Source of the DNA: Microvirga sp. KLBC 81
GTDB taxonomy: Bacteria > Pseudomonadota > Alphaproteobacteria > Rhizobiales > Beijerinckiaceae
Assembly: GCF_003075415.1 (NCBI RefSeq)
Contig: NZ_QDAH01000002.1
Coordinates: 186,001 to 250,000 of the forward strand
DNA: 64,000 nt
Direction of reading: 5' to 3'
How positions within the stretch are numbered: the stretch's first letter is position 1; every line of letters begins with the position of its first letter. The notes beneath the pieces were generated by a model. It saw only the letters and a list, made by a program, of their open reading frames with translations, was not told where the DNA came from and ran no database searches. Below, piece after piece: positions 9,804 to 18,051 of this stretch. The position numbers and the translations under genes were made by a program.

Positions 9804-9897
9804 GAGCATTTTTCGGCGAAGTGGATCCGGTTCGCCGTTCAAAAATGCGGCTGAGCAAAGAAGGGAGCAGATTCCACGCAAGTGGAAGCGGCTCTAG
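9804..9897. repeat. Variant family A element
   Basis: A palindrome GCATTTTTCGGCGAAGTGG ... CCGGTTCGCCG ... AAAAATGC (9805-9848) is followed by a second, ATTCCACGCAAGTGGAA with flanking AGC/GCT. The core GAAGTGGATCCGGTTC is shared with other family A copies, but the outer arms differ (GCATTTT in place of GCATCG). It fills the gap between gloB and the next gene. Confidence 0.7.
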
Positions 9898-9905
9898 AGG
9901 ACAGC

Positions 9906-10685
9906 ATGGCAGGAGCGGCACGTCCCATGAACGACCACAGCCTCATCATCGGACTCGAAAGCAGGCTCCTGAACGCTTGGCCGTCGTTCGACTATCAAGC
10001 CTATGAGGGCTGGATCCTGCGTCTCGCCAACGGCTATTCCAAGCGCGCCAATTCCGCGACGCCCTTCCTGCCGAATGCTGATCTCGACGAAGAGCTCATC
10101 GATTACATGATCGCCCGCTTCGTCGAGGCGAATGTGCGCCCCACCTTCCGCCTGAATGGATTACAGTCTGCGGATGTGGACGAGCGCCTGAGAATGCGCG
10201 GCTTCAAGGAAATCGAGCCGACGCATGTGCTTATGGCGCCGATCAAGGCTGGGGATTGCGAAGTCGATCCCGAGATCGGTCTTGAGCCGCATGCCTCCAA
10301 GCGTTGGGTGCGCGAGGCGGCGGAAGCCTATGGCGGCGACAAGGCCGACGACGCGACCCTGATGCAGATCGTCTCCCGCATCCGTCCGAAAGCGGCCTTC
10401 GCCACGCTCGACCTCGACGAGAAGCCGGTGGCCTGGGGCTTGGGCGTTGTCGAGCGCGGCTATATTGGGCTCTACGACGTCGTGGTGTTGCCCGAACTGC
10501 GCGGCATCGGCCTTGGCCGCCGCGTCGTCGCGAGCCTCATGGCTTGGGGTTGCCAGGAGGGCGCGCATAGCGCCTATCTCCAGGTGCGCGAAGAGAACGA
10601 GGTCGCACTCTCGCTTTATAAGACGGTCGGCTTCGAGACGGCCTACCGCTACACCCACCGGGTCATGCCCGGACGGTCCGCCTAG
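9906..10685 (+). CDS. GNAT family N-acetyltransferase
   Basis: A 259-residue acetyltransferase with a poorly conserved N-terminal half and a C-terminal GNAT domain (about residues 110-255). The acetyl-CoA-binding motif A appears in YDVVVLPELRGIGLGRRVVASLMAWG, and motif B in SAYLQVREENEVALSLYKTVGF. The acceptor is unknown. The start at 9906 follows AGAGGA at good spacing; a frame to 9882 and an internal ATG at 9927 are alternatives. The 3' end overlaps the convergent transporter gene by 23 bases. Confidence 0.85.
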   Translation: MAGAARPMNDHSLIIGLESRLLNAWPSFDYQAYEGWILRLANGYSKRANSATPFLPNADLDEELIDYMIARFVEANVRPTFRLNGLQSADVDERLRMRGFKEIEPTHVLMAPIKAGDCEVDPEIGLEPHASKRWVREAAEAYGGDKADDATLMQIVSRIRPKAAFATLDLDEKPVAWGLGVVERGYIGLYDVVVLPELRGIGLGRRVVASLMAWGCQEGAHSAYLQVREENEVALSLYKTVGFETAYRYTHRVMPGRSA

Positions 10686-11538
10686 GTGTCAATGTAGCAA
10701 CGAGTGCCCCTGCAACGATAAGGCCGCAGGAGAGCGCGAGCGTCAGCGTCGGCTCTGCGTAGCCAGCGAGAACGAGCAGGAGCGTCGAGAGCACGGGTGC
10801 CGCATAGGATGCAACACCGAGAAGGCGAATGTCGCCGCGCTTCATGCCGATGTCCCAGACATAGAAGGCCGCGCCCACGGGGCCCAAGCCCAGCGCGAGA
10901 ACGGCCAGCCATTGCGTCGTCGTCTCCGGCCACACCGTGGTCTCGAAGGCGAAGTGGCAGACCCAGCTCAACAGCGATGTCATGAGGCAGAATCCGGCCA
11001 CCGCATCGGTCGGCACCTGGCCGAAGCGCCGCGAGAGCACCGAGTAGGCCCCCCAAACGAAGGCGGCCACGAAGGCACACAGATAGCCGGGCAGATACTC
11101 CGCCCGTGCATCGAATGCGCCGCGCCCGGCGATCAGCACGACGACACCCGCAAATCCCAGAAGCGCGCCGACAAGGTGCGCGGGGCGCAAATGCTCGCCT
11201 GGAAGCAGTGACGAGAACAGCACGATCAGAAGCGGCCAGAGATAATTGATCAGGCCCGACTCAGCCGGCGGCGCCCAGCGGAGCGCTGCGAAATAAAGCG
11301 CGTGATAGCCGAACAGGCCGCCAATCCCAAGCGCCCAGACGACAGGCTTCTGGCGCAGCGCCTTGATGCCTTCGGGGCGCGCGATCCAGCTCACCATGCC
11401 GACAAGCCCGCCAACGAGAAAGGTCATGGCGTTGAGCTGGAATGGAGGGATCTTGCCCGTGGCTGCCGTGAAAAGGGCGAGCATGGACCAGAGCAGGATG
11501 GCGGTGAGGCCGATGGAGGTGGCGGTGCGAGTCGTCAT
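10663..11538 (-). CDS. EamA-family (DMT) transporter
   Basis: A 291-residue inner-membrane protein with about ten predicted hydrophobic helices arranged as two EamA repeats. It is most like the YddG-type branch, which exports aromatic amino acids in enterobacteria; segments such as YHALYFAALRWAPPAESGLINYLWPLLIVLF fit this. The start was placed at the ATG at 11538; a GTG at 11550 is in frame. The 3' end overlaps the convergent GNAT gene. The substrate is not determined. Confidence 0.85.
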   Translation of the reverse strand: MTTRTATSIGLTAILLWSMLALFTAATGKIPPFQLNAMTFLVGGLVGMVSWIARPEGIKALRQKPVVWALGIGGLFGYHALYFAALRWAPPAESGLINYLWPLLIVLFSSLLPGEHLRPAHLVGALLGFAGVVVLIAGRGAFDARAEYLPGYLCAFVAAFVWGAYSVLSRRFGQVPTDAVAGFCLMTSLLSWVCHFAFETTVWPETTTQWLAVLALGLGPVGAAFYVWDIGMKRGDIRLLGVASYAAPVLSTLLLVLAGYAEPTLTLALSCGLIVAGALVATLTPRRTVRA

Positions 11539-11550
11539 GATGCCCGCCAC

Positions 11551-11921
11551 CTAGCATGTCATCCGTAAGAAAGCGAAGCAGAGAGTGGCGTTGCTGCCAG
11601 TAAAGGCGTGATTTCCCTCCCCCCTTGCGGGGAGGGGCAGGGGTGGGAGTGGTGCGACCGGGTGAGTGATGAAACCAGCAGAACTGTCATCACCGGCCTT
11701 GTGCCGGTGATCCCGATGCGTGGAGCATGACGCTTTGCCGATCGGGATGGCCGGGACAAGCCCGGCCATGACGTTGCATGAGTGTTGTGCTCTCTGGAAT
11801 GTCGCAGCGCTCCGACTTTCCGATCCCCACCCTGGCCCTCCCCGCCAGGGGGAGGGAAACATGCGTCACAATCTTTGTGAGCCAGATTCTCAGGATGAGG
11901 GCGGTGTTTTGTGAGACGACC
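11551..11921. other. Intergenic region built from repeats
   Basis: No gene is apparent in these 371 bases. From left to right they hold a CCCTCCCCCCTTGCGGGGAGGG repeat (about 11613-11660), an inverted-orientation family B element (11686-11772), a second CCCTCCCC-type repeat (about 11825-11858), and a TCAGGATGAGGGCGG fragment near 11890 that matches half of the family D element at 19.8 kb. Peptides such as MAGLVPAIPI encoded here are repeat-derived. Confidence 0.75.
11686..11772. repeat. Family B intergenic repeat, copy 2 (inverted)
   Basis: Left arm GTCATCACCGGCCTTGTGCC, right arm GGATGGCCGGGACAAGCCCG followed by GCCATGAC. The modules are as in the copy at 6849 but the whole unit is reversed. 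Confidence 0.85.
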
Positions 11922-12668
11922 CTAATAGGTCGTGCGCCCGCCGCTCAGGTCGAAGGTGGCGGCCGTCGTGAAGGAGTTCTCCTCGGAGAGAAGCCAGGCC
12001 ACCATGGCGGCGATCTCGTGCAGTTCAACGAAGCGGTCCCGTGGAATTCGCACACGCATGTATTCGATGAATTCCGGCGTCAGCGTGTCGAGGATCTTGG
12101 TCTTGGCGGTGGTAGGCGTGATGCAGTTGACGGCGATACCCGTCTTCGCGAGCTCCTTGCCGAGTGATTTGGTAAGGCCGATCACGCCGGCCTTTGCGGC
12201 ACTGTAGGCGGCGAGATTGGGATTGCCCTCCTTGCCGGCGACCGACGCGATGTTGACGATACGGCCGTAGTTGTTCTCCTGCATGATCGGCACGATGGAC
12301 CGGCAGCAGTTGAAGGTCCCCGTCAGGTTGACCTCGACGACGCTGCGCCATTCGTCAGCCGAATACTCCGTCAAGGGCTTGACCGGGCCGGTAATGCCGG
12401 CCCCGTTCACCAGCCCGTCGATGCGCTCGAAAGCGGCGCGTGTCTGCTGCGTGGCGTGCTCGACGGAGAGGCTGTCCGCCACATCGACGCTGAGGCCGAC
12501 GCAGTCCTTGGAAAGGGCGGCGGCACTCGCCTCAGCGTCCTCGAGGTGCAGATCCCAGATGGCGACTCTCGCGCCCGACTGAACGAGCCTCTCGCCGATG
12601 GCATAGCCGATGCCCCGCGCTCCGCCGGTGACGACCACGGTCCGGCCTGCCATGTCGATCCGATTCAT
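11922..12668 (-). CDS. SDR family oxidoreductase
   Basis: A 248-residue classical short-chain dehydrogenase/reductase. The NAD(P) motif TGGARGIG lies at residues 14-21, the NGAGITG motif near 90, and the catalytic set is Ser (NIASVAG) with YSAAKAG near residue 154-160. Asp at the end of beta-2 (AIWDLH) favours NAD(H) over NADP(H). It lies 82 bases downstream of phaB on the same strand and resembles FabG/2-keto-acid-type reductases, so an operon with phaB is possible, but the sequence does not fix the substrate. Confidence 0.88.
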   Translation of the reverse strand: MNRIDMAGRTVVVTGGARGIGYAIGERLVQSGARVAIWDLHLEDAEASAAALSKDCVGLSVDVADSLSVEHATQQTRAAFERIDGLVNGAGITGPVKPLTEYSADEWRSVVEVNLTGTFNCCRSIVPIMQENNYGRIVNIASVAGKEGNPNLAAYSAAKAGVIGLTKSLGKELAKTGIAVNCITPTTAKTKILDTLTPEFIEYMRVRIPRDRFVELHEIAAMVAWLLSEENSFTTAATFDLSGGRTTY

Positions 12669-12750
12669 TCATTGCCCCATCCGAAAGATTGTGCAGCGCG
12701 TGTACGAGCCCGGACGCAGGGCCAATGCTGCGTCCGGGACAGCCCTTTTG

Positions 12751-13476
12751 TCAGGCCATGTACTGGCCGCCATTGATGGTGAGAGTCGAGCCGGTCACGA
12801 AGCCGGCCTCGTCGCTGGCAAGGAACAGCACGCCGCGCGCGATCTCCTCGGCCTCGCCGAGGCGGCCGACCGGAATGAGCGGCAGGATCTTGGATTTCAG
12901 CACTTCCTCGGGAACGGCCCTCACCATCTCGGTGGCGATGTAGCCGGGGGCGATCACGTTCACCGTGATGCCCTTGTTCGCATTCTCCTGCGCGAGCGCC
13001 TTGGCGAAGCCGATCACGCCGGCTTTGGCGGCGGAATAGTTCGCCTGGCCCATCTGGCCCTTCTGGCCGTTAACGGACGAGATCACGATGATGCGGCCGA
13101 AGCCGCGCTCGCGCATGCCCTCGATCACGGGACGCGTACAGGTGAACATGGAATCGAGGTTGGTGCGGATCACGGCGGACCATTGATCGAACGTCATCTT
13201 GTGGAACATGCCGTCGCGGGTGATGCCTGCGTTGTTGACCAGGATGTCGACCGGGCCGAGTTCGGCTTCGACGGCTCTGATGCCGCTCTCGCTGGATGCC
13301 GAATCGGAAACATCGAACTTGAAGACCGGGATGCCGGTCTCTGTCTTGAACTGATTGGCGGCTTCGTCATTGCCGCCGTAATTGGCGGCAACCTTGTAGC
13401 CTGCGTCTTTCAAGCCTTTTGAGATCGCGGCGCCGATGCCGCGGGTGCCTCCGGTGACCAATGCAACGCGCGCCAT
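12751..13476 (-). CDS. phaB: Acetoacetyl-CoA reductase
   Basis: Reduces acetoacetyl-CoA to (R)-3-hydroxybutyryl-CoA with NADPH, the second step of polyhydroxybutyrate synthesis. The 241-residue SDR shows TGGTRGIG, NNAGITRDGMFHKMT (a PhaB hallmark), SSVNGQKGQMGQANYSAAKAG with the catalytic Tyr and Lys, and the C-terminal LTINGGQYMA typical of PhaB. The ATG at 13476 has AGGAAGGAAA just upstream, which decides the start over a longer frame to 13554. phaA lies upstream on the same strand but is separated by 239 bases and a strong terminator, so phaB probably has its own promoter. Confidence 0.95.
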   Translation of the reverse strand: MARVALVTGGTRGIGAAISKGLKDAGYKVAANYGGNDEAANQFKTETGIPVFKFDVSDSASSESGIRAVEAELGPVDILVNNAGITRDGMFHKMTFDQWSAVIRTNLDSMFTCTRPVIEGMRERGFGRIIVISSVNGQKGQMGQANYSAAKAGVIGFAKALAQENANKGITVNVIAPGYIATEMVRAVPEEVLKSKILPLIPVGRLGEAEEIARGVLFLASDEAGFVTGSTLTINGGQYMA

Positions 13477-13636
13477 ACTGTTTCCTTCCTCAAGCGTTTC
13501 CTTGGTGGATCTCTGGTGAATCCCATGGTGAGGTGGAGTGCCGTTGGCCGGCAACTTCCAGTCCCAGCTTATTACATGTGGCGCGGTGTGGAAGGGTGTA
13601 GGCCCGTTATTTCACTTAGGCCATTTGGCCTAACGA

Positions 13637-13672
13637 AAACGGCTTGCACCTTTTGAGGTGCAAGCCGTCTCG
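13637..13672 (-). terminator. Rho-independent terminator after phaA
   Basis: A 13-bp perfect stem (ACGGCTTGCACCT / AGGTGCAAGCCGT) is followed, read leftward, by TTTTCG. It separates phaA from phaB. Confidence 0.85.
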
Positions 13673-13714
13673 ATGATCAGCAATAGTGCTGAGAAGAGGT
13701 CTGCCAGAAGCGTC

Positions 13715-14893
13715 TTAGCGCTCCAGGCACATGGCAACGCCCATGCCGCCGCCGATGCAGAGGGTGGCGAGGCCCTTTTTGGCGTTGCGGCGGCCCATCT
13801 CGTGCAGCAGGGTCACGAGCACGCGCGCGCCGGAGGCGCCGATCGGGTGACCGATGGCGATGGCGCCACCGTTCACGTTCACGATGGACGGATCCCAGCC
13901 CATATCCTTGTTGACCGCGAGCGCCTGAGCCGCGAAGGCCTCGTTCGCTTCCACGAGCTCGAGGTCCTGAACCTTCCAGCCGGCCTTCTCCAACGCCTTG
14001 CGGGAGGCCGGGATCGGGCCCGTGCCCATGACGGCCGGATCGACGCCGGCCGTCGCCCAGGAGGCGATGCGGGCAAGCGGCGTGAGCCCGCGCTTCTGCG
14101 CTTCGGCCTCCGTCATGAGCACGAGGGCGGCGGCGCCGTCATTGATGCCCGAGGCATTGCCGGCGGTCACCGTGCCGTCCTTCGAGAAGGCAGGCCTCAG
14201 CTTGGCGAGCGCCTCGACGGTCGTGCCGGCGCGGATGTACTCGTCCTGGTCCACGACGATGTCGCCCTTGCGGGTCGAGATGGTGACGGGCGTGACCTCG
14301 TCCTTGAAGCGGCCTTCCTTCTGCGCGGCCTCGGCCTTGTTCTGGGAGGCGGTGGCGAACTGGTCCTGCTCCTCGCGGGTCAGCTGCCAGCGCTGGGCCA
14401 CGTTCTCGGCGGTGTTGCCCATGTGGTAGCCGTTGAAGGCATCCATCAGGCCGTCCTTCAGCATGGTGTCGACGAGCTTGAAGTCGCCCATCTTGGTGCC
14501 GGCGCGCATATACGCGGCATGCGGGGCGAGCGACATGGATTCCTGGCCGCCGGCCACGATGACGCTGGCATCGCCGTTGGCGATCTGCTGCATGCCGATG
14601 GCGACGGTGCGAAGACCCGAGCCGCAGAGCTGGTTGAGGCCCCAGGCGGTCTTCTCCTGCGGCACGCCCGCAGCCATGGCGGCCTGACGGGCCGGGTTCT
14701 GGCCCTGGCCTGCGGTGAGGATCTGGCCGAGGATCACCTCGTCCACCTCACCTGCGTCGACCTTGGCGCGCTCGAGGGCCGCCTTGATGGCGACGGCGCC
14801 CAGCTCATGAGCCGGGGTATTGGCAAAAGCGCCGTTGAAGGAGCCGACCGCGGTGCGCGCGGCGCCGACGATGACGATGCTGTCTTGGGCCAT
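13715..14893 (-). CDS. phaA: Acetyl-CoA C-acetyltransferase (beta-ketothiolase)
   Basis: Condenses two acetyl-CoA to acetoacetyl-CoA, the first step of PHB synthesis, and can run in reverse in thiolysis. The 392-residue product has the nucleophilic Cys in [11 protein letters not shown] (about residue 89), the NEAFAAQ motif, [16 protein letters not shown] with the catalytic His, and CIGGGMGVA with the second Cys at the C-terminus. GAGAGAGGA precedes the ATG. phaR is divergent across a 215-base region, a common Rhizobiales arrangement that allows feedback control of PHB genes. No phaC synthase lies in the window. Confidence 0.96.
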   Translation of the reverse strand: MAQDSIVIVGAARTAVGSFNGAFANTPAHELGAVAIKAALERAKVDAGEVDEVILGQILTAGQGQNPARQAAMAAGVPQEKTAWGLNQLCGSGLRTVAIGMQQIANGDASVIVAGGQESMSLAPHAAYMRAGTKMGDFKLVDTMLKDGLMDAFNGYHMGNTAENVAQRWQLTREEQDQFATASQNKAEAAQKEGRFKDEVTPVTISTRKGDIVVDQDEYIRAGTTVEALAKLRPAFSKDGTVTAGNASGINDGAAALVLMTEAEAQKRGLTPLARIASWATAGVDPAVMGTGPIPASRKALEKAGWKVQDLELVEANEAFAAQALAVNKDMGWDPSIVNVNGGAIAIGHPIGASGARVLVTLLHEMGRRNAKKGLATLCIGGGMGVAMCLER

Positions 14894-14947
14894 TCCTCTC
14901 TCCTGTCTCTCGTACTCTTGAATGAAATAGTGCTTGTGCGATCAAAG

Positions 14948-14959
14948 CCCCATATGGGG
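14948..14959. promoter_or_regulatory. Perfect 12-bp palindrome CCCCATATGGGG upstream of phaA
   Basis: It lies in the phaA/phaR divergent region. Read leftward it sits just after TTGACA (14963-14968) and before TTTGAT 16 bases further, that is, inside the spacer of a plausible phaA promoter. The same palindrome, in an identical 16-base context AAAGCCCCATATGGGG, recurs at 44837-44848 upstream of prfC. Operator function is inference. Confidence 0.45.
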
Positions 14960-15014
14960 GGATGTCAAGAACAGGATAGATCAACCCGGCCGGGATGCTC
15001 TTAGACTTTTGGCG

Positions 15015-15043
15015 CTTTGATCGCGGAGCATAAGGCTTATAAT
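15015..15043 (+). promoter_or_regulatory. Putative phaR promoter
   Basis: A consensus TATAAT at 15038-15043 lies 17 bases after CTTTGA (15015-15020), 65 bases before the phaR start. The -10 is perfect and the -35 weak, so the promoter may need help or be repressed by bound PhaR. Confidence 0.45.
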
Positions 15044-15108
15044 CGTTAAGGCGGCTGAGATCCCTCTGGGAGCCCCGGCCACCGGTTTTCAGGAGCGTAT
15101 CGGGCCAC

Positions 15109-15681
15109 ATGGCGACGGAAAAACAGCCGACTGTCATCAAGAAATATGCCAACCGCCGCCTCTATCACACCGGCACCTCGACCTATGTGACGCTGGAAGA
15201 TCTGGCCGGCATGGTCCGCCAGGGCGAGGATTTCGTGGTCTACGACGCAAAGTCGGGCGAGGATATCACCCGCAGCGTCCTGACCCAGATCATCTTCGAG
15301 CAGGAGAACAAGGAAGGGCAGAACCTTCTGCCCGTGACGGTGCTTCGCCAGCTCATCCGCTTCTATGGCGACAGCATGCAGGCCCTGGTGCCGAGCTATC
15401 TCGAATTTTCCATGAACAATCTGTCCCAGGAGCAGCAGAAGCTCAGGGACCAGATGGCCCAGGCCTTCGGCCCTTCGGCCTTCCAGGCCATGGAGGAGCA
15501 GGTGCGCAAGAACATGAGCTTCTTCACCGAAGCCATGCGCATGTTCTCGCCTTTCCCTCAGGGAGGGGCCGGCGCTCCCGCGAAGGCTCCTCCTCAAGCC
15601 GAGGAGCCCAGCGACCTCGACGCCCTCAAGCGCCAGATGGCCGACATGCAGGCCAAGCTCGACAGGCTGGCGAACAAGTAA
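15109..15681 (+). CDS. phaR: Polyhydroxyalkanoate synthesis repressor PhaR
   Basis: PhaR is a DNA-binding regulator that also binds PHA granules; free PhaR represses phasin and sometimes pha genes and is titrated when polymer accumulates. The 190-residue product has the N-terminal PHB/PHA accumulation regulator domain (KKYANRRLYHTGTSTYVTLED, residues about 9-70), then the PHB_acc repeat region LLPVTVLRQLIRFYGDSMQALVPSYLE, and a Pro/Ala-rich coiled C-terminus (DALKRQMADMQAKLDRL). It diverges from phaA, consistent with local control. Confidence 0.95.
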   Translation: MATEKQPTVIKKYANRRLYHTGTSTYVTLEDLAGMVRQGEDFVVYDAKSGEDITRSVLTQIIFEQENKEGQNLLPVTVLRQLIRFYGDSMQALVPSYLEFSMNNLSQEQQKLRDQMAQAFGPSAFQAMEEQVRKNMSFFTEAMRMFSPFPQGGAGAPAKAPPQAEEPSDLDALKRQMADMQAKLDRLANK

Positions 15682-15701
15682 AGCTAGTTTATCTCTTCCT
15701 C

Positions 15702-15794
15702 GTCATGGCCGGGCTTGTCCCGGCCATCTCGATGAGAAAGGCGCTCCCTGCGCCTCACCGAAGCGGGGTCACCGGCACAAGGCCGGTGATGACG
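15702..15794. repeat. Family B intergenic repeat, copy 3
   Basis: GTCATGGCCGGGCTTGTCCC at the left and TCACCGGCACAAGGCCGGTG at the right. It fills the space between the convergent phaR and EAL-protein genes. Confidence 0.85.
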
Positions 15795-15817
15795 GGGTGG
15801 AGGAAAGCAGTCATGGC

Positions 15818-17440
15818 TCAGGCCCTGGCCTTCTTCAGCATCTGCTGCAGATTCTGAGGTTGCACGACAGCCTCCGGCTCGCCGAACAGAGCGCCTTCCA
15901 GGTAATCCACGCCCCAGGCGGTCAGCAGCCGCGCGCTTGCCTCGTCGTCCACCCACTCGGCGGCAATGGCGATACCCATGGTCTGCGCCCGATCGACGAG
16001 GGCGCGCACGAAGAGGCGACCCTCCGTCGAGCGCTTGAGCGGTTGGATGAAGACGCCGTCGATTTTCAGCATGTCGAAGGGCATGTGGCGCAGGGCTGCC
16101 GGCGACACATGCCCGAGGCCGAAGCCGGACAGCGACAGGCCGATGCCGATGGCCTTCATGGCATGGAGACGTCCGACGAGCGACGCATCCTTGGCCAGCG
16201 CGATCTCAGGCACCGCGATCACGAGGCGGGACTCGATGCCAGGCCGCGCGCCGAGATGGGCGGCGAGCATCGGCAGCCATTGCGCATCCTTCAAGGTTGC
16301 GGGGGAGACCGGCAGGGCAAGGCGCTCTTGGCGGTGGCAGGCGAGGTAATCCGCCGCCAGTTCCAGCATGCGCCCGTCCACGAGGAGGCTCAGGTTCGCA
16401 TCGTTCAGAGCAGGTACCGGACCGAGCGAGATCATTCGCCCGTTGGGGTCGGGCAGGGCGGCCATGGCCTGCATCAGAACGGGGCTGCGGCTGTGGGCGT
16501 CGATCATGGGCCGGCAGGCCAGGGTCAGGCGCCTAGCGTTAAGGGCCGCCACTACATCGAAGGGGGCCTTCTCGGCCGCTGCAGAACGGGGCGCGGGCCG
16601 GGAATCGTAGAGCTTGAAGGGTTCACGGCCTGCAAGCGCGGCCTCAAGGGCCTGCTCGGCAAAGCGCAGCAGCTTCGTGGCCTTGAACGTATGGTCGGGA
16701 GCGCAGGCGGCGGCGAGGGTCAGCCGGCCCGAGCAATCCTTCAGCAAGCTCGCCACCCGCTTCATGGCGCCGGCGGCCTCCAGGGCCGGGCAGCCGGTCA
16801 GGGTCAGGGTAAAGCGGCTCGCGCTCAGGGCCCCGAAATGGTCGTGCCGCCGCATCATCGGGCGGAGCTTGCGGGCGATGATATCGAGCGCATCCGCATC
16901 CTCCCCGTCGAGAGAACCGGCGATCAGGGTGCAGGTCTGGGAGAGGCGAAGGGCCTCGTTGATGCCGTTCTGGATCTGCCGCAGCAGGCCGGACCGGGCC
17001 TGGATCCGTGCGGGCAGCGCCTGGGGGGCCAAGCTCCTGTCGGCCCTCAGCAGGCCCCGTACGAAAGCGGGGCGGCCTTGGATATCCGGCTGCCAGCGGC
17101 CCGCATCCTCCACCATGAGAATCTGATCGGGCCCGAGACGCAGGGCATAGCGGGTCTCGAAGCTGCAATTGCCATCAGCGGCGATCGCCTCCTGGCGGTC
17201 GGCGCCGCTTCCCGGCTCCACGAGCTGGGCGAAGGCTTTGCCTGTCCGTGGCAGATCGCGGGCCGAGAGGCCCAGCAGAGCGGCCGCATTGGGGCTCCAG
17301 GCCAGGGTGTCGGACAGAATGTCCCAGGAATAGGCGGCGCCGGAATGGGAGGTCGGGAAGGCCTCAGGGCCTTGGCGCTTGCGCGGCGTCCGGGGTGTTC
17401 CTTCAAAAATCCCCGCCCGACCCGGCCGCTTCGTCGCCAT
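15818..17440 (-). CDS. PAS/degenerate GGDEF/degenerate EAL protein
   Basis: A 540-residue soluble protein with the layout of a c-di-GMP signalling enzyme: a PAS-like fold (about residues 25-140, around YSWDILSDTLAWSPNAAALLGL), a GGDEF-like region without the GGDEF signature (about 170-270), and an EAL-like domain (about 290-530). Key catalytic features of the EAL domain are gone: the EAL position reads MQAMAAL, the DDFGTG loop reads LSGFGLG, and the EGVE position reads EWVDD, whereas the structural KIDGVFI and YLEGALFGEP survive. It is probably a non-catalytic c-di-GMP receptor or protein-interaction module. The ATG at 17440 was chosen over an upstream non-homologous extension to 17467. The gene is monocistronic and convergent to phaR. 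Confidence 0.8.
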   Translation of the reverse strand: MATKRPGRAGIFEGTPRTPRKRQGPEAFPTSHSGAAYSWDILSDTLAWSPNAAALLGLSARDLPRTGKAFAQLVEPGSGADRQEAIAADGNCSFETRYALRLGPDQILMVEDAGRWQPDIQGRPAFVRGLLRADRSLAPQALPARIQARSGLLRQIQNGINEALRLSQTCTLIAGSLDGEDADALDIIARKLRPMMRRHDHFGALSASRFTLTLTGCPALEAAGAMKRVASLLKDCSGRLTLAAACAPDHTFKATKLLRFAEQALEAALAGREPFKLYDSRPAPRSAAAEKAPFDVVAALNARRLTLACRPMIDAHSRSPVLMQAMAALPDPNGRMISLGPVPALNDANLSLLVDGRMLELAADYLACHRQERLALPVSPATLKDAQWLPMLAAHLGARPGIESRLVIAVPEIALAKDASLVGRLHAMKAIGIGLSLSGFGLGHVSPAALRHMPFDMLKIDGVFIQPLKRSTEGRLFVRALVDRAQTMGIAIAAEWVDDEASARLLTAWGVDYLEGALFGEPEAVVQPQNLQQMLKKARA

Positions 17441-17591
17441 CACTCTCACCCTCGGATACGCAAACACAGAGGGGGCGGAGACGCGCGATGCGCCGGAAGG
17501 CTTCGCCCCGTTCGAAATCGAGGCTCAAGGATCGGCCTTCAGGCTTAATGAACTGTAAAAGATCAAGGAAAATCAGGGATTTTGGGGATTA

Positions 17592-17653
17592 TGCGGAAAA
17601 GTGGATCCGGTTTTCGCTGACGCGGATCTCCCGTTCCGCAGTCAACGATGCTC
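17592..17653. repeat. Truncated family A element
   Basis: GCGGAAAAGTGGATCCGG, TTTTCG and the end ACGATGC match one palindrome of the two-palindrome family; the second half is absent. It lies between the EAL-protein gene and rpmF. Confidence 0.6.
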
Positions 17654-17670
17654 TTGGGGATTGCGGGCAT

Positions 17671-17704
17671 AAAAAAAACCGGCGCATTGCGCGCCGGCTC
17701 TTTT
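17671..17704 (-). terminator. Rho-independent terminator after rpmF
   Basis: Read leftward, GAGCCGGCGCGC, a short loop and GCGCCGG are followed by TTTTTTTT. It begins about 20 bases after the rpmF stop. Confidence 0.9.
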
Positions 17705-17724
17705 ATCTCGCATGCCGCGTCAGC

Positions 17725-17907
17725 TTACTCAGCCTTCACCTTCAGAACCTGACGGCCACGGTACATGCCGGTCTTCAGGTCGATGTGGTGAGGACGGCGA
17801 AGCTCGCCGGAATCCTTGTCCTCGATGTAGGTCGGGGCCTTCAAGGCATCGGCGGAGCGACGCATGCCACGCCGCGAGGGCGACGTTTTTCTCTTAGGAA
17901 CGGCCAT
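17725..17907 (-). CDS. rpmF: 50S ribosomal protein L32
   Basis: The 60-residue L32 protein of the large ribosomal subunit. The start [20 protein letters not shown] is diagnostic, and the sequence lacks the zinc-binding Cys pairs found in some L32 forms, as in other alphaproteobacteria. The ATG at 17907 is preceded by GGAGACGAGA; a longer frame adds 20 non-homologous residues. It is followed by a strong terminator and stands downstream of mtgA. Confidence 0.97.
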   Translation of the reverse strand: MAVPKRKTSPSRRGMRRSADALKAPTYIEDKDSGELRRPHHIDLKTGMYRGRQVLKVKAE

Positions 17908-18051
17908 TTCTCGTCTCCGGTCAAAAAAGCGGAGCGCCCGCTCAACCGGGGAACGCTCACATCTCAAACTTGATGAGGTTGCGCCTCATACAAGGTCTTG
18001 GAGGAAATATCTAGCCCTTTCCTGCATCAAAAGGGCTTTCGTGGTCGCAGG

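Noticed and set aside
15797-17548. A 583-codon plus-strand open frame opposite the EAL-type protein
   Set aside because: The minus-strand frame has clear PAS and EAL framework motifs; this one has only Gly/Arg/His-rich sequence.
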